A stretch of 53,924 nt of DNA from Chlorokybus atmophyticus (taxonomy: Eukaryota > Streptophyta > Chlorokybophyceae > Chlorokybales > Chlorokybaceae): the NCBI GenBank assembly GCA_009103225.1, contig RHPI01002836.1, positions 156,586 through 210,509 on the forward strand, read 5' to 3'. Both the position numbers and the translations under genes were made by a program. This document shows positions 21,965 to 33,484 of the stretch, one piece after another. The notes under the pieces are model-generated. The model worked only from the letters and a program-made list of their open reading frames with translations, was not told where the DNA came from and made no database searches. Position 1 is the stretch's first letter. Each line of letters opens with the position of its first letter.

Positions 21965-22885
21965 ATCCACTCTTCAATCGTACCTTCCGTTCTATAGCTC
22001 GCGTGCCCTATTAGCCCTAGCTGCCCGACCCTGCCCCGCCTTGCCTTGCCTCGCCACCTGAATTGCGCAGTCTCTCTTAGCACAAAGCTTATATGTGTGG
22101 TCCGTTGAGCTCGTGTTTGAAGGTTGGTTGTAGCGGGTTGTGCATAGGAGCAAGCATTTGGTGTCAAGTTTCTTTGGCTCATGTGCGTAGATCATTGTAG
22201 CAGTTTGTGAGTTGATTGTGCGGATCTCACTGCAGAGCCTTACTGTGCAGCTCTTGGGATTAGTCGTAACTACTTGCATGCACTGACACTAATGAGGTGT
22301 AAAGCGCGGTGTTTTCTTAAAACCCTCTACTGTACAAGAGACCGTATGCTAGATTAGCAGCATGCAGGTGTATAACATACACAATGCCAGCACAACATGC
22401 CGCACTCAGCACATGGTATCTCATGCTTATACTCTACACCAGCAGTTCACCACCAGGCTAGCTACTCCAACCAACACATGATGGATTAGAGATTGATGTA
22501 CACCAAGCCCCTACGCCGTTGGTCAGACCCACATGCATGTCTAGCAATCACCTGCGCATGCGCATTTGGTCAGCGGCCAGCATCTTCACAACCGTGGACT
22601 TTTCCTCCCCCGTCTCCATCGCCTCTGCCGCCGCCGTCCGTCTGGTGAGCACCCTGCCGCAACCTCCATCGCTGTGCAATGGAGTTGCGCCTATTGGCGC
22701 GCAGCATGCATGCTGACGCACTGCATGCATCACTCCCTTGTCTGTGGCGCAGCTTGTGCAGTCGCGGTCGTTGTTATGTCAAATTGTCAATGTGCTTGGA
22801 TGCAATGCATGCACTTAACATACATATTTTGCCTGCACTGCATGCTATCGCATGTACTGTCGCACTTAATGTGTTATCGTATTAG
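21965..22885. other. Intergenic, with one ambiguous exon-like piece
   Basis: Nothing supportable until 22550-22650, which is open on both strands. The minus reading (MTGEEKSTVVKML-like, bounded by a CAG acceptor and GT donor) and the plus reading (bounded by a GTGAGC donor at about 22645) are both possible exons. No family recognised. Confidence 0.3.
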
Positions 22886-24539
22886 CAAAGGGACACGCGC
22901 AGGGACACCGCGAACGTTTACCCTCAAAGTCCGGGTTGCTACTTCACCCACTTGCGGCCACAGTGTACAGTTGCCCAACGGCAGCTGGCTCACTGTGGTG
23001 CTTTGCGTAGGTGAGGAGCTGCTGCTGTGGTTGCTGCCTTGCCGTGTTTTAAGTGCTGCTGTGGGTCCAGCGCACTACTGCTACCATACTTGATGGTTGC
23101 TATTGTCGTACCCACGATGACTTGTGCTGATGCATCTACTGCTGCTGCTGTACTTGCTGCTTGCTGCTGTCGCATCAACGCTAACTGGTGCTGCTTGTTG
23201 CATTTAGTGCTGTATGTCGTACTAACGCTAACTTGTGCTGCGTGTTGCACCTACCGCCGCTACTATACTTGCTGGTTGCTGCTGGCGTATTCAATGATTG
23301 CCTTTAAGGCAAGTTGCCCTAATGCCAACTTGTCTACTGTGCACTGACCACCAATACGATTGCTACGCTTGCTTGCATAGCATTGTGCTTGTGCATTCAC
23401 AATCACCGCATTGTTTTCTAAAGCAGTGACTTTGTGGATAAAAGTTGCCGGTTGCAATATGTAAACAAGTGCTCATACAGCAAGCAAACAATCTTCTCAA
23501 CTGACTAGCTTATTCACTCCATTGGCATGTAGATATGCACGATTGCCTCTTGTATCTCTCAATCACACTTGCATTAAACAGTGGCAGCTAAGCAATGGAT
23601 AATAAAGACAGTTATCGAGTTTATTCAGTTGTGGCGAACTTGCACATACACATACTCCAGCATAAAAGAGTAAAAGTCATCGCATCTGACATTCATGACA
23701 GTTACATTATTTGTTCACACACAAAAACCGAAATTAAACGTACAGCTTAATACGTTAAAACCATAATAACAACACTTGACATGCATACAATCCATTAGCT
23801 TTATTTGAAGGGATCATCCATGCATTTTCACAGAAAACTAGGTGTTAGTGTATGAGCTAGACTGTAGGCAGTATTCGGCGACAATTACGGTATTTATTCA
23901 AGTACACTTTATACCTTTAAGTATTCACGAACAACCACATTGCCTATTGAGTAACAACTTTCACGGCATTTGTCGAGGATATGCAGCTTTTCGCAGCAGG
24001 AATCGTACAACCCCAACAAGCATTATTTACCACGTATTCACTGACGTTGTTGTTGAATATGCATATGATCCCGCGCTGAATGTTCAGGAATTGGGCGGAT
24101 AAACGATTACCGGTGCTATGGGGCCGCGTCAACGCCGCTATCAACATGCTCAACAAGTACTTGAGGGCCGCCAATGGCATACCGGATTCACAGTGCTTTG
24201 TTATCCTCTTGCGCATCCATGAGCTTTTCATTTGCGAGGTACATCATGTATCGTACATGCCGTTCATCAGTGCGTTCAACTCGCTTTGCAAAATGTGCTG
24301 TGAGTCACGTCGTGTAGCTCACCATGACAGTGACTCAAATGCATGTGGTGTGCTAATATGCAATAGCTTAACATCATTGTGCTGGGACAACGCGTCGTGG
24401 CATTGGACGACCCGAATGGCGGTGGCAACGGCAATTGCCACGTCAATCTACTGGTAGGGTGCGTAAGAAGCGGGCTCAACCTGTGCAAATAGCCACACAT
24501 ATCTGCTTGTAGGGTAAGAGTGTAGTCGGCATGTATTGA
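22886..24539 (+). CDS. Unrecognised multi-exon gene, incomplete model
   Basis: Three exon-like blocks have good protein composition and clean splice signals: 22886-23010 (reads FTLKVRVATSPTCGHSVQLP, then NGSWLTVVLCV), 24088-24238 (FRNWADKRLPVLWGRVNAAI through HELFICE) and 24367-24453 (LNIIVLGQRVVALDDPNGGG). The last two join in phase 0; a further 27-nt terminal exon 24513-24539 ending GMY and TGA would fit phase too. The link between 23010 and 24088 is missing, and the phases require at least one more exon there. A separate frame ending LWQREEDFRSRLKLM and TAG near 24690 may be an alternative end. I cannot name the family and the start is unknown. Confidence 0.35.
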
Positions 24540-24690
24540 CCTGTGTTAGCTTCCTCTTTAACGCGCGTGTTTATTGCGAATGTTGCTGGCTTTGGGCATC
24601 AGAACCTTGCTCTCGCAATACCTCAACATTGACGACGTACACTTGTGGCAGCGGGAAGAAGACTTCCGCAGCCGCCTGAAACTAATGTAG

Positions 24691-25234
24691 CCATTGAGCC
24701 CTGATACCTGGCCAGGCACAGTGTGCACCAAATATTTCCAAGTTGTAGAAGCACCAACACACAGACCCTTAAGTGAGAAAGATTACCTGCGTCTCATGCT
24801 ATGTTAACACTTGCGTTCTTGCATCTTCTCCCAGCCATCCTTCAAACTTGCGGAGTGCATGATACTCAAAGAGTGACTCACCACCATCAACTCAGTCCGC
24901 GCTGCCCCCCGGCATACTTAGCTGGCATCCTGATCCCGTCCGCTCGGCACAACAATGTTGTGCCACTCTGCAGCCGCTTCAATCCCTGCAAGCCATTGAG
25001 CTTTGACTCAGATTCCACCTGCTAGGAACAATAGACAATCAAGTGGTGCTTGTGTGTGCTTTGTGGAGCACTTACAACATGCACTTGAATGTGATTATGC
25101 ACACGGCTTACCATGGGCAACACCAGCCTGGCGCACACATGACACAGCACATAAGCTTAACATGGCGCAAGAAGAGAGAGATGCTTGATAGGTCGCACTC
25201 AGCGTGCAGATGCAATTACCAACTTAGAGGAGTT
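24691..25234. other. Intergenic, nothing recognised
   Basis: Only scattered short frames with stops and no splice support. From 25235 the sequence matches 15060 onward as the 3' flank of the ARM-repeat copy. Confidence 0.5.
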
Positions 25235-25415
25235 TGACTTGTGCGCAACTTGCCCCCTCCTTTGTATACGTTGGCATGTGCAGCACCAACATGTGACTGG
25301 CACTTCAGAAGCTCAACGACAAAAGAGCAGTCTGCCCTGAGGTTTATGTGACAGGGGTAGACACTACATATACAAATGTACATGGGTGCAGTCATAGTGT
25401 GCGCCTCAGATAGCA

Positions 25416-28381
25416 CTATGCCTTATAGCCGAGCGTCTCCATGACCCGCATGCAAGCAGAATCTTGCGCAAGCACTGCGAGTGCGCGTTTGGCTTCAGCT
25501 CAGTCACGGGCCACCATCGCGATGAGAGCCTTGATAGCATCTGCAGTGGCAAGGGCTGACCTGGCAACAGCGTCACTTGCAACGTTTGCTAATGCTCCTG
25601 TGGCTGCTTCGTGGTGCTGACCTCGGCCAGTACACAACGATGCTATCAGCAACTTCGGACCGTTGGCCTTCACAATAGCACCAATGCAGTTCCTGTTGGA
25701 TGCCAACTTTCGAAGTGTTATCGCTGCCTTTGTCTGGCCCCTTGCGCACCCGTTCTGCACCAATGTACGCCGCAGGGGTTTGATACCATGCCCCAACAAT
25801 GGCAGAGGTGATGTCTGTATGGTGTGAGAGCTCCGCTAGGAGGCTAGCAGCAGCCCGTTGCAGACAACCCCTGTGCAGCATGGCAACTGCTGCATTGATG
25901 CCGCCTGCTTGTGCGATGGCCACTTTGTGCTCTGTCTCAAAATCTAGCTCGCACAAAATGTGAGCCGCAGCAAGTCGCAGTCTGCTTGACCGTGTTCCAT
26001 CAATGCGATGAGGGACTCAATGCCCCCAGCCCGTGATACAGCAGCCCTGCACTGCTCTTCAACCGCCAGAGTGCCAATCACTGATACAGCTGCACGCTGG
26101 CAATGCACGTCATCCCTCAACATGCCCATAAGCGCCTCAACAACACCGCCTGCCGCCATGGACTTGCCAATGCGCGCAAGCTGCGCTACTAGCTGGACCG
26201 CAAGCTCCTGACAATCAGTGCTAGTGTCTCCCAGTAAGGTTGTTAACGCCTGGGTAACTGCACCGCACTCGTCGCCCACACTGGCAATACTCTCCAACAC
26301 TGCCATTGTGCCCCCTGTGCACACTGCATTGTGATCTAGGAACGCAACTAACCGCACAATGTCGTGCACTCTACAACCAAACCCGCACAATATCCTGCTG
26401 ATGCCAGGGCGCGAAGCGCTGCTGCCACTGTCACCTGGCATTGTTGCGCATCTTCGGCCAGCAATGCCTTTACCAAGCCCCGCGCTGCCATTGCTGCCAT
26501 GCGCCTGCAGTCTGTCATTCCAGTCTCCAACATAAGCATCAAATCTGTCATGCCACCGCTGCTTACAATGGCCGCTCTACTCGCGCGATCATCAGCCAAC
26601 CATGACAATGCTCCTGCCGCCTTCTCCTGAGCCTTCAGGTGCCTAAGATCTCGTAGCAACTCAACCAGCAACTTCAGGCAGTCACCCCGTTGAAAGGTAA
26701 TTTATGCGCGGTTGCTCTCCACTGCAATGCCCCAGATTGCATCTACAGTGGCAGCCTTGCTTTCAGGTGGGCCATGTCGCAATAGTTCCACACATGCTTC
26801 GCACCCACCCTCTCTGATTACTTTATTAACGAAGGCATCAGATACGGACAGCCTTCCCAGCGCGCTTGCTGCACTTTGTTGGCACTCTACTGGCAGTTCA
26901 TTGTCGACATCGCCCACAAACTCCGTTGCAAGCAGCAGCAACCACACCAGAGGCTTCATGGCGCATGCCTCCATTATTGCAGGTATGTGCTGCTCAGTCA
27001 AGGCCAGATTTGCCAACGCGTTGCTTGCAGCAATTGTCGCAAGGCACTCATTCGTACGTCTCTGCAGCAAAATGACAAGAAACTTGATACCCCTCGTCGT
27101 AACAATCTCATCTCGACAAGTAGTCTCGTGCGCTAAGTACTGCAGCACTTGAGCTGCAAGTCTGCAGACCTCCTTGCCACCTGTGGCAGTTGTTGCTAAC
27201 AGGATTGGGATGCCGTCCGCTTGCAGAATAGTCTCGTGCGCTAAGTACTGCAGCACTTGAGCTGCAATTCTGCAGACCTCCTTGCCACCTGTGGCAGTTG
27301 TTGCTAACAGGATTGGGATGCCGTCCGCTTGCAGAATAGAGCAGCATGCAATCTCGAAAGACTTCGATGCCTCGTTCTGTGACAACGAATCCACCAAGGT
27401 GCTCAGCGATTTCTGTTGCTCAAGATGGTTGCCCGAGCGCAACATCTGCAGACTGGATGCGTCAGCTTTATGTGCAGACTCATCAATAGCGAGTGGCTCC
27501 AAGCTGCTTGCAGCCCTTGCTGCCAGCACCTTCTCCTGCGCAGCCACCCTTGAAATCAACTGTGCAGCGCGCTCCTCGGCTTGCCTCGCAATCTGCTCTG
27601 CAGCCAGCTTTGCTGCCATTTGTGTAGCCACCGTTGAAGCCAGCTATACAGCGCTTCTCTGCCTGCTTCGCAGCCGTCTCTGCAGCCAGCTTGGCAGCCA
27701 TCTCTATAGCAAGCTTGGCAGCATGCTCTTCAGCCTGCACCGCGGTCTCATTTGCAGCCTGTACTGCGGCCTGCTGCACAGCGCACTTCGCAGCGGCCTG
27801 CTGGTTGCGCCACTCTTCTATCGCATTGCGCAGACTATGGTGGTTGGTTGTAATTGTCGTCTGCTCAAGCTTCTGTCCTGGGAAAAAGAATTCTCACCAT
27901 CATGACCGTTGCACTGCATGGCATGCAGATTGATCTACAGTACACTTCAAGCAACTGTAGCTTGTTCAGCAGAGGTGCACATGCCATGTGTTAGCACATG
28001 TGTGGCATTCTGTGCACACGAAGTGCACCGCACATTGTGGTACACTTGCAAGCTCAGCGTGCCATGAGTGTGATCACAGGCTGTGTTCTTCATGCCATGA
28101 TCAAGAAGACAGGCTGCATGCTTAATGATGGCATCAAGGCCGCAGAGAGCCAATGACGTGATCATGTCGTTGACTCTTGAGTTGCGTGCACTGGCAGTGC
28201 TCAACTCACCAGTGACAGGGCAATTGCGGGTGCGTTTAAACCAAGACACAGCAGTGGACCGCTCCACAGTTTGACCAGACTCAACGATGATAACGGGATC
28301 GACCATGAGCTCCAGCGAAACGGGGCAGGTATGACTGGGCGGCACATTGCCATCATCTTGCTCAGCAGACTGGACATCCAT
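25416..28381 (-). pseudogene. U-box/ARM-repeat protein gene, copy 1 (decayed)
   Basis: Exon 1 is 28381-28210 and starts MDVQSAEQDDGNVPPSHT; its U-box (CPVSLELMVDPVIIVES, then ERSTAVSWFKR and CPVTG) continues across a 332-nt GT-AG intron into exon 2 (from 27877) with GQKLEQTTITTNHHSLRNAI. A long Ala/Gln/Lys/Glu coiled coil (AAKLA, EERAAQL units) follows, then about ten ARM repeats to METLGYKA at 25416. U-box ARM proteins are plant-type E3 ubiquitin ligases. Lesions: a 2-nt loss in the coiled coil near 27650, a stop after ESNRA at 26702, frame changes near 26350-26440, 25944-25980 and 25790, and TGA for Ser near 25501. A short exon-1 read-through product would contain only part of the U-box. 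The inverted partner is at 42324-45254. Confidence 0.85.
27120..27335 (-). repeat. Near-exact 108-bp tandem duplication inside the ARM region
   Basis: Units 27120-27227 and 27228-27335 differ at only a couple of bases. Each encodes 36 residues, ILQADGIPILLATTATGGKE onward to LAHET, close to one ARM repeat, so it extended the protein in frame. Copy 2 at 43.4-43.6 kb has a single unit. Confidence 0.9.
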
Positions 28382-29900
28382 AGTGTGGCATGCTCATAAA
28401 CTCTCCTGTTTAGTCGCAACGTGTCATAAGTAAGTTGCCGAACGCCTCGAGTTGCTCAACAACAGCAGCACGTTGGGTGCGGCATTGTGCAACTCGACGT
28501 CAAGCCAGACGGTCGCCTTGCCAACTGAAGCATCAGCATACCAACAGTCTATGCAACTTGACAATCCCGCGACACTCACACAAGCACCCATGTGTAAGAA
28601 CTCTGACGCTAGACTGAGGCACAATCACACAACAGGACGCTTGTGCGCATGCTGGCAAAATTGTACACCTGACGTATAAATAGTCATCAGCTCACGGCGG
28701 TTGCGTGTACTTGTTTACACTAGACACCAGCATGTGATGTCGCTGTCTGTCCTAGCTATTCTCAGCAAGCAACAGTGTGGCAACAAGGTTGACGCGATGA
28801 CATGCCTTGTCCTTGACGGAGCTAACGAACAAGAAGTGGTGACCAGCTTTAGTACTGCGCAGCTCATGCCGAAGCTTGGAGAAGCTTCACAAGCTTCTCT
28901 AACACCGAAACAAGCCATGCACAATGACTAGACAGCTTGCTTGCTTGCCTGCTGCTGCGCCATGCCTGCTGCTTCGCCTATCTGCTTTGCGTCCAACGCC
29001 ATATTGCCTGCCGTCCGAACCACACACAGCGCACCTCCGCCGCCGCCGCCGCTGGTACACACCATGGCTACTGTGCTCTTTGTCGCTATCCATGCGCACA
29101 AGCTTGACGTTCACATCAAGGCGGGTCCCATCATGGTCTAGTGTAGCTGGGCTATTTGTGATTGACGTCAAGATCAAGGCAGGCAGTGTGGAAGAGGTAA
29201 GCGGTGTTGGGCATGTCGACGTGGTGCATGTAGGCACTGAGCTGCGCTTGCCACTGCTATTTAATGCTGAGGTGTAAGGTAACGCTGCAGCTGGCTGAAG
29301 GCGAGCACCCAGCAGCACAGCACTCAGTTGGAAGAAGGCAGTGTATTGGCTGCTTGGGGTGAGCTGCGGCATTTTCCGCTATATATGCGTGTGTCCTTGC
29401 GTATGCCTGCTTGCGTGTTGCTGCAGTATGCTTGTTTGTGTACGCAGACACACACGCATGTGCAACGAAGAGTGAGCTTTGCCATTGCTGCTGGCGCTGC
29501 GCTGTTGGCCAGCTGCAAACAGCAACAGCAGTAGTAGCGCACTGCTATGCCATTGCTGCTGGTACCAGTGTTGCTGGCTTTGCCTATGTTGTTGTCGCTG
29601 CTGCTGCTCTGCACTCATCGTCCTGTAGCTGGAGCTGTCAGTATTCCCCTTGTGGGTGGTGCTGCAACAACCGTGTCGGCAACGACCGACGACGAAAAAA
29701 TCAGCGACAAAAGCAACAACAACACCAACAGTACCAACAGTAACAACGTGCAGAGCACCATAGCAAAAGGACAATGGGGCGCATGCAGCTTCTACACGCA
29801 AGTGCATTGCGTAGTGTAGTCCGCAAACTGCAGCACACGGACTTGTTGCATTCCAATATAGCGACACCACTAGAGCGACACTACATTCACACAATCAGTG
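28382..29900 (-). other. Upstream arm of the inverted duplication, coding-like
   Basis: Minus-strand segments match the region before copy 2 (about 41190-42120): one reads LDVNVKLVRMDSDKEHSSHG followed by an Arg run (partner LDLNVKFVRMASDREH plus an Arg run), another reads SPSASCSVTLHLS (partner SPSASYSVTLHVS), and a Gln-rich one has EQQQRQQHRQSQQH. Conservation in protein frame suggests exons of an unrecognised gene, or 5' exons of the U-box gene. Stops between them prevent a model. Confidence 0.4.
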
Positions 29901-31287
29901 TAGCTTTGTGGACACATGCATGTGTGGCACAGATGGAGGTTAATGCCCTAATCCTAGAACAGTGTTCCATTTTAGATCGAATATATGTATATGTATCGAA
30001 TATATGTATGCGCTCGTGTGTGCACCCGTGAGTAGCCATGCATGCGTGCATACTTGTGTCTATACATGTTCGTGCATGCATTTTGGTGTGGTCTTCGGTC
30101 ATGAAACCAGCGCCGATTGCGGTTTGCCAGGCTTGCGCAACAACGGGGGCAACACTTAAAAGCCGGTATAACTGCCATCTTATATTGTTAGCAAAAGGCT
30201 TTTTTACAGATAACTCGAGCACCATAGAGTATATCTGGGGCACGGCACGGTGAGCAACAATAAAACACCCTTCAAGCATGCACTATAATTCTCATTTCAG
30301 AATGTTGTCCAATGCCTATTACAGTATGTGAGTTATGCACCATACACGGCGGGCAACAAAAATACATTTACTACACATGCAGTATATTTCTCATCCTATC
30401 ATGATAGCAAATAGCATATCAAATAAAGCATCTTATAAAAACTAGCTTGAAGTTATATAGCTTGAAGTTATACAAAGTACATGTACACCATATTGTACTA
30501 GCACATAAGAGCATAACTTATAATACAACATGCACATATTGACTCAAGCAATAACACTGTGCTCAACAGCGCTACTCTCGTGTATTCCCTTGTATTTGCG
30601 CAATTGGCATGCACCATTTTCAATTGATAATATACATGTATATTTGATGCAATATCGCTAACTCAAAGAATAAAATGTTAACACGATTTAAGTTTTAAAT
30701 ATGCAACCTCAATGTGCACATAATGCATGTAATTAAAATGCATATCTTTGACAATTCTTATAGCGTTTAAATAAGTACAATGTTAAAAAAGAAGTCTAAG
30801 ATAAGCCGTAGTGTTGTGAAGCAGAGTTAGTAGCGTACCATTTCAATAAAGTTGAATTAACCCAATTATCAATGAGTTTTTGAGCAACTTGTTGTGGTAG
30901 TGATAAGCATATACAATACCAACTTATGTGAAAAAGCCTTCAAATATGTGCATGTGAAGTTTTCTGCTCTTTGTCACAACTTCATATTTCAGTTAACATG
31001 CCCCAATACTATTCGCATGCTGATGTAGTCTGCAAAGCCATTGTGAGCAACATTGGCATGCCGCACAGCTCAGTGATCACAGGCATGGCAAAATATAACT
31101 GCATCGCAAAGCCTTTGCGATGCACACACGTATACCATGGCAAATTGCCATTGGCGTGCATGGCGCGCATAGTCTCAAGCCGAACGTTTCCACCTGCTTG
31201 AGTTGACGTACGTAAGTTAGGAATCCGTAATTGCACGTCGTTTGTCGCATCTCAAACCGGTACAAAAGTTGTTGTGACTTCCTCCGC
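29901..31287. other. AT-rich intergenic stretch
   Basis: 30240-30990 is clearly richer in A+T than its surroundings and has no open frame of interest. It contains a 15-bp tandem doublet TAGCTTGAAGTTATA near 30443-30472 and a TCGAATATATGTAT doublet near 29977-30010. No transposon ends were found. Confidence 0.55.
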
Positions 31288-31740
31288 ATGGCCTCCCACA
31301 TTGCCGTCGTCGCCAGCGCCGTCGCCAGAGGCAGTGGTATAGTCGGCGGCGAGCGTGCTGGGAGGCTGAGAGTGAGCGGAGTGAGAAGGGCAGCAGCGAG
31401 GTCAGCGAGGATGTCTCTGGAGGGTGCTGTGGGGACGTTGCTGACGCTGAAGGCGTCGCCTGGCAAGGGCGCTGAGCTTGTGAGGGTGACTAAGGAGGCG
31501 GCGGCGGAGCTGATTGAGGCGGACAACGGGGAGCTCCACTTCCAGATGCTCGTGGACGTGGAGGACCCGGACACGGTCATCCTGACGGAGATCTTCGCCT
31601 CGGAGGAGGCCAGACAGGCGCACTTCAATCAGCCCAACTTCAAGGCGCTCATGGCACGCCTGCAGCCGCTCATGGCAGCACCGCCACACCGTGTGCGTGT
31701 CACTCCAGCCTACCTCAAACCCTTCCCCAACAAGGCGTGA
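31288..31740 (+). CDS. ABM-domain (antibiotic biosynthesis monooxygenase-like) protein, plastid-type N-terminus
   Basis: An intronless 150-aa frame from ATG 31288 (context CCTCCGCATGG) to TGA 31738-31740. Residues 1-45 are rich in Ala, Arg, Ser and Val without acidic stretches until the end (MASHIAVVASAVARGSG...), consistent with a transit peptide. Residues about 50-145 form a single ABM ferredoxin-like fold: GTLLTLKASPGKGAELVRV, then a helix, FQMLVDVEDPDTVILTEIF and a final helix/strand ending AYLKPF. Bacterial relatives such as YgiN act as quinol monooxygenases, others as dimeric haem or small-molecule enzymes; the substrate here cannot be inferred. It lies in the spacer between the inverted U-box/ARM copies and appears intact. 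Confidence 0.85.
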   Translation: MASHIAVVASAVARGSGIVGGERAGRLRVSGVRRAAARSARMSLEGAVGTLLTLKASPGKGAELVRVTKEAAAELIEADNGELHFQMLVDVEDPDTVILTEIFASEEARQAHFNQPNFKALMARLQPLMAAPPHRVRVTPAYLKPFPNKA

Positions 31741-33484
31741 ACAACTCCGCCTGGTGCTCCTATTCCTCAAGGCTGGGAAGGTGTGGTTGTCTTCCTGCCT
31801 GCTCCTGCCTGACGTAGGAGGCTGCTCGTGCCTTGGATCGGTCACAACATCAGCGAGAGTAGAGAGAGAAAAGCACAAGCGCACACTCTGCCCTGTGCAT
31901 GTTGGTGCGTGTGGTAAGAACCAAGTCCGTTGGTTGGTTGGTTGGTAGATGATTGACAGGGTATATATACGTAAGGATTTTGCTGTTTGGGAATTCTGCT
32001 TTTCAAGGATGGACCTAGCCAGGTAGTTTTTTGTCTTCATGACAAGCAATGCAATGCCTGGCAGCTTTTCCTACTTTGCTTGCACTATGCCATGATGTTG
32101 ATTGCGCTTACATGTCACTAGTTGGTTTTGTTGGCATTGCTAGCGATGCAATGCCTGGCAGGTTGCAGCTTATCCTACTTTACTTTGCATTGCCATGATG
32201 TTGATTGCGCATATATTTGTCACTTGGTTTGGTCTGCAAGCGTGGCAAGAATACGTGCGTGCGTGTTTGGTTGAATTATGTGATCAGATGTTGCTTCAAT
32301 CATCCCATCAGCCCAGCAGAGGTAGGTCTCCTTGGACTTACAGTGCAATGTGGTGCTCCCTTCTTGGTGGTCTGTCCCGTGTTGTGATGGTTGGTGGAGC
32401 ACATGTTGCACATGTTGGGCTGGGACATGCACTGGCAGACCCTAGCAAATACTTCATACAAGGTGGCAGATACACTTCGGCAAATGTAACAGCAAGCATA
32501 CGTACGGAGAAGAACTGAAGAGACATACAGCTGCAGTATTGTCGTGCAGTTTGCATGACATGGCAGCAGACTGGCAACAGCAAGGCTCCTTAAGTATACG
32601 GACCTGAAAAGTGCTGTGAAGCCGCACCAAGACCTTTGCAGCTGCAGACAACGAGTGATGGACCCACGCATTAATGAACGGCGGGTGCTAAGTAGTTGCC
32701 TTGTCACCATGTGCGCAATCGTGCGCGTGTGTGCGCACGCGTACATTTGCACACGCGCACGCCTGCGCACACATGTACACAATGTTCAGCAATAACAACG
32801 ACAACAACTGCAACAGCAATGACGATTGCAATGCACAGTTGGGTTGTGTATCAATCTCATCAGCACATCGAACGTGCCGGCAAGGGGCCACTGTCAGCAC
32901 GGGCTCTCTCTCTCCTTGGTTCGTGGTTATGCTGGAGCACGCAACAACAAGCATAGTGCAAATACGCATGAGCGAGGGCGCACATGCACGTGACATGTGA
33001 GGGACATTGCGAGCTGATGCCATGTGCTGAGTGCCATTGCAATGTCAGCCACACCTACCCAGGGAAGGGCACATGCACTGGCACACACACAGCTCCATGC
33101 TTAATTATGTACACTAACTCACAAACACAGAGTAGCATAGCGCTGTCAGGGTAACTAAAGCAGTCATACGTACGCATTTCACAGGTTTGAGAAGAAAGAC
33201 ACTCACTGACTTTTTCCAACCCTCAAGCACAGAGCAGCAAGCGCCCCTTACACCCGACCTGTTCGACTCGACCTGTTCTCGCTGTGGTTGTTACCACGGT
33301 GGTAGTGTTAAACTAGTGTTAGACCAATGTTAAACTTGTCGTTGTTTGTGAGGAGAGTAGACACAGGCTGAGGCTGTGTCTATTCGTGTTCCTGTGAATA
33401 GATAGCAACAAAGATCAACGCTTGACACAGTGCCTTGTCAAACAAGGCCACTGTGTGTGTTTTCAAGTGGGCGGCGGCGGTGCG
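31741..33484. other. Intergenic between the ABM and UNC93-like genes
   Basis: Contains a roughly 98-bp tandem repeat (32047-32235), low-complexity CA/TG-rich sequence around 32720-32790, and from about 32780 a stretch matching 49430 onward (start of the UNC93 duplication). No gene recognised. Confidence 0.5.
32047..32235 (+). repeat. Tandem repeat, two diverged ~98-bp units
   Basis: Both units contain GCAATGCCTGGCAG, CCTACTTT and CATGATGTTGATTGCGC in the same order (first from 32050, second from 32149). Confidence 0.8.
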
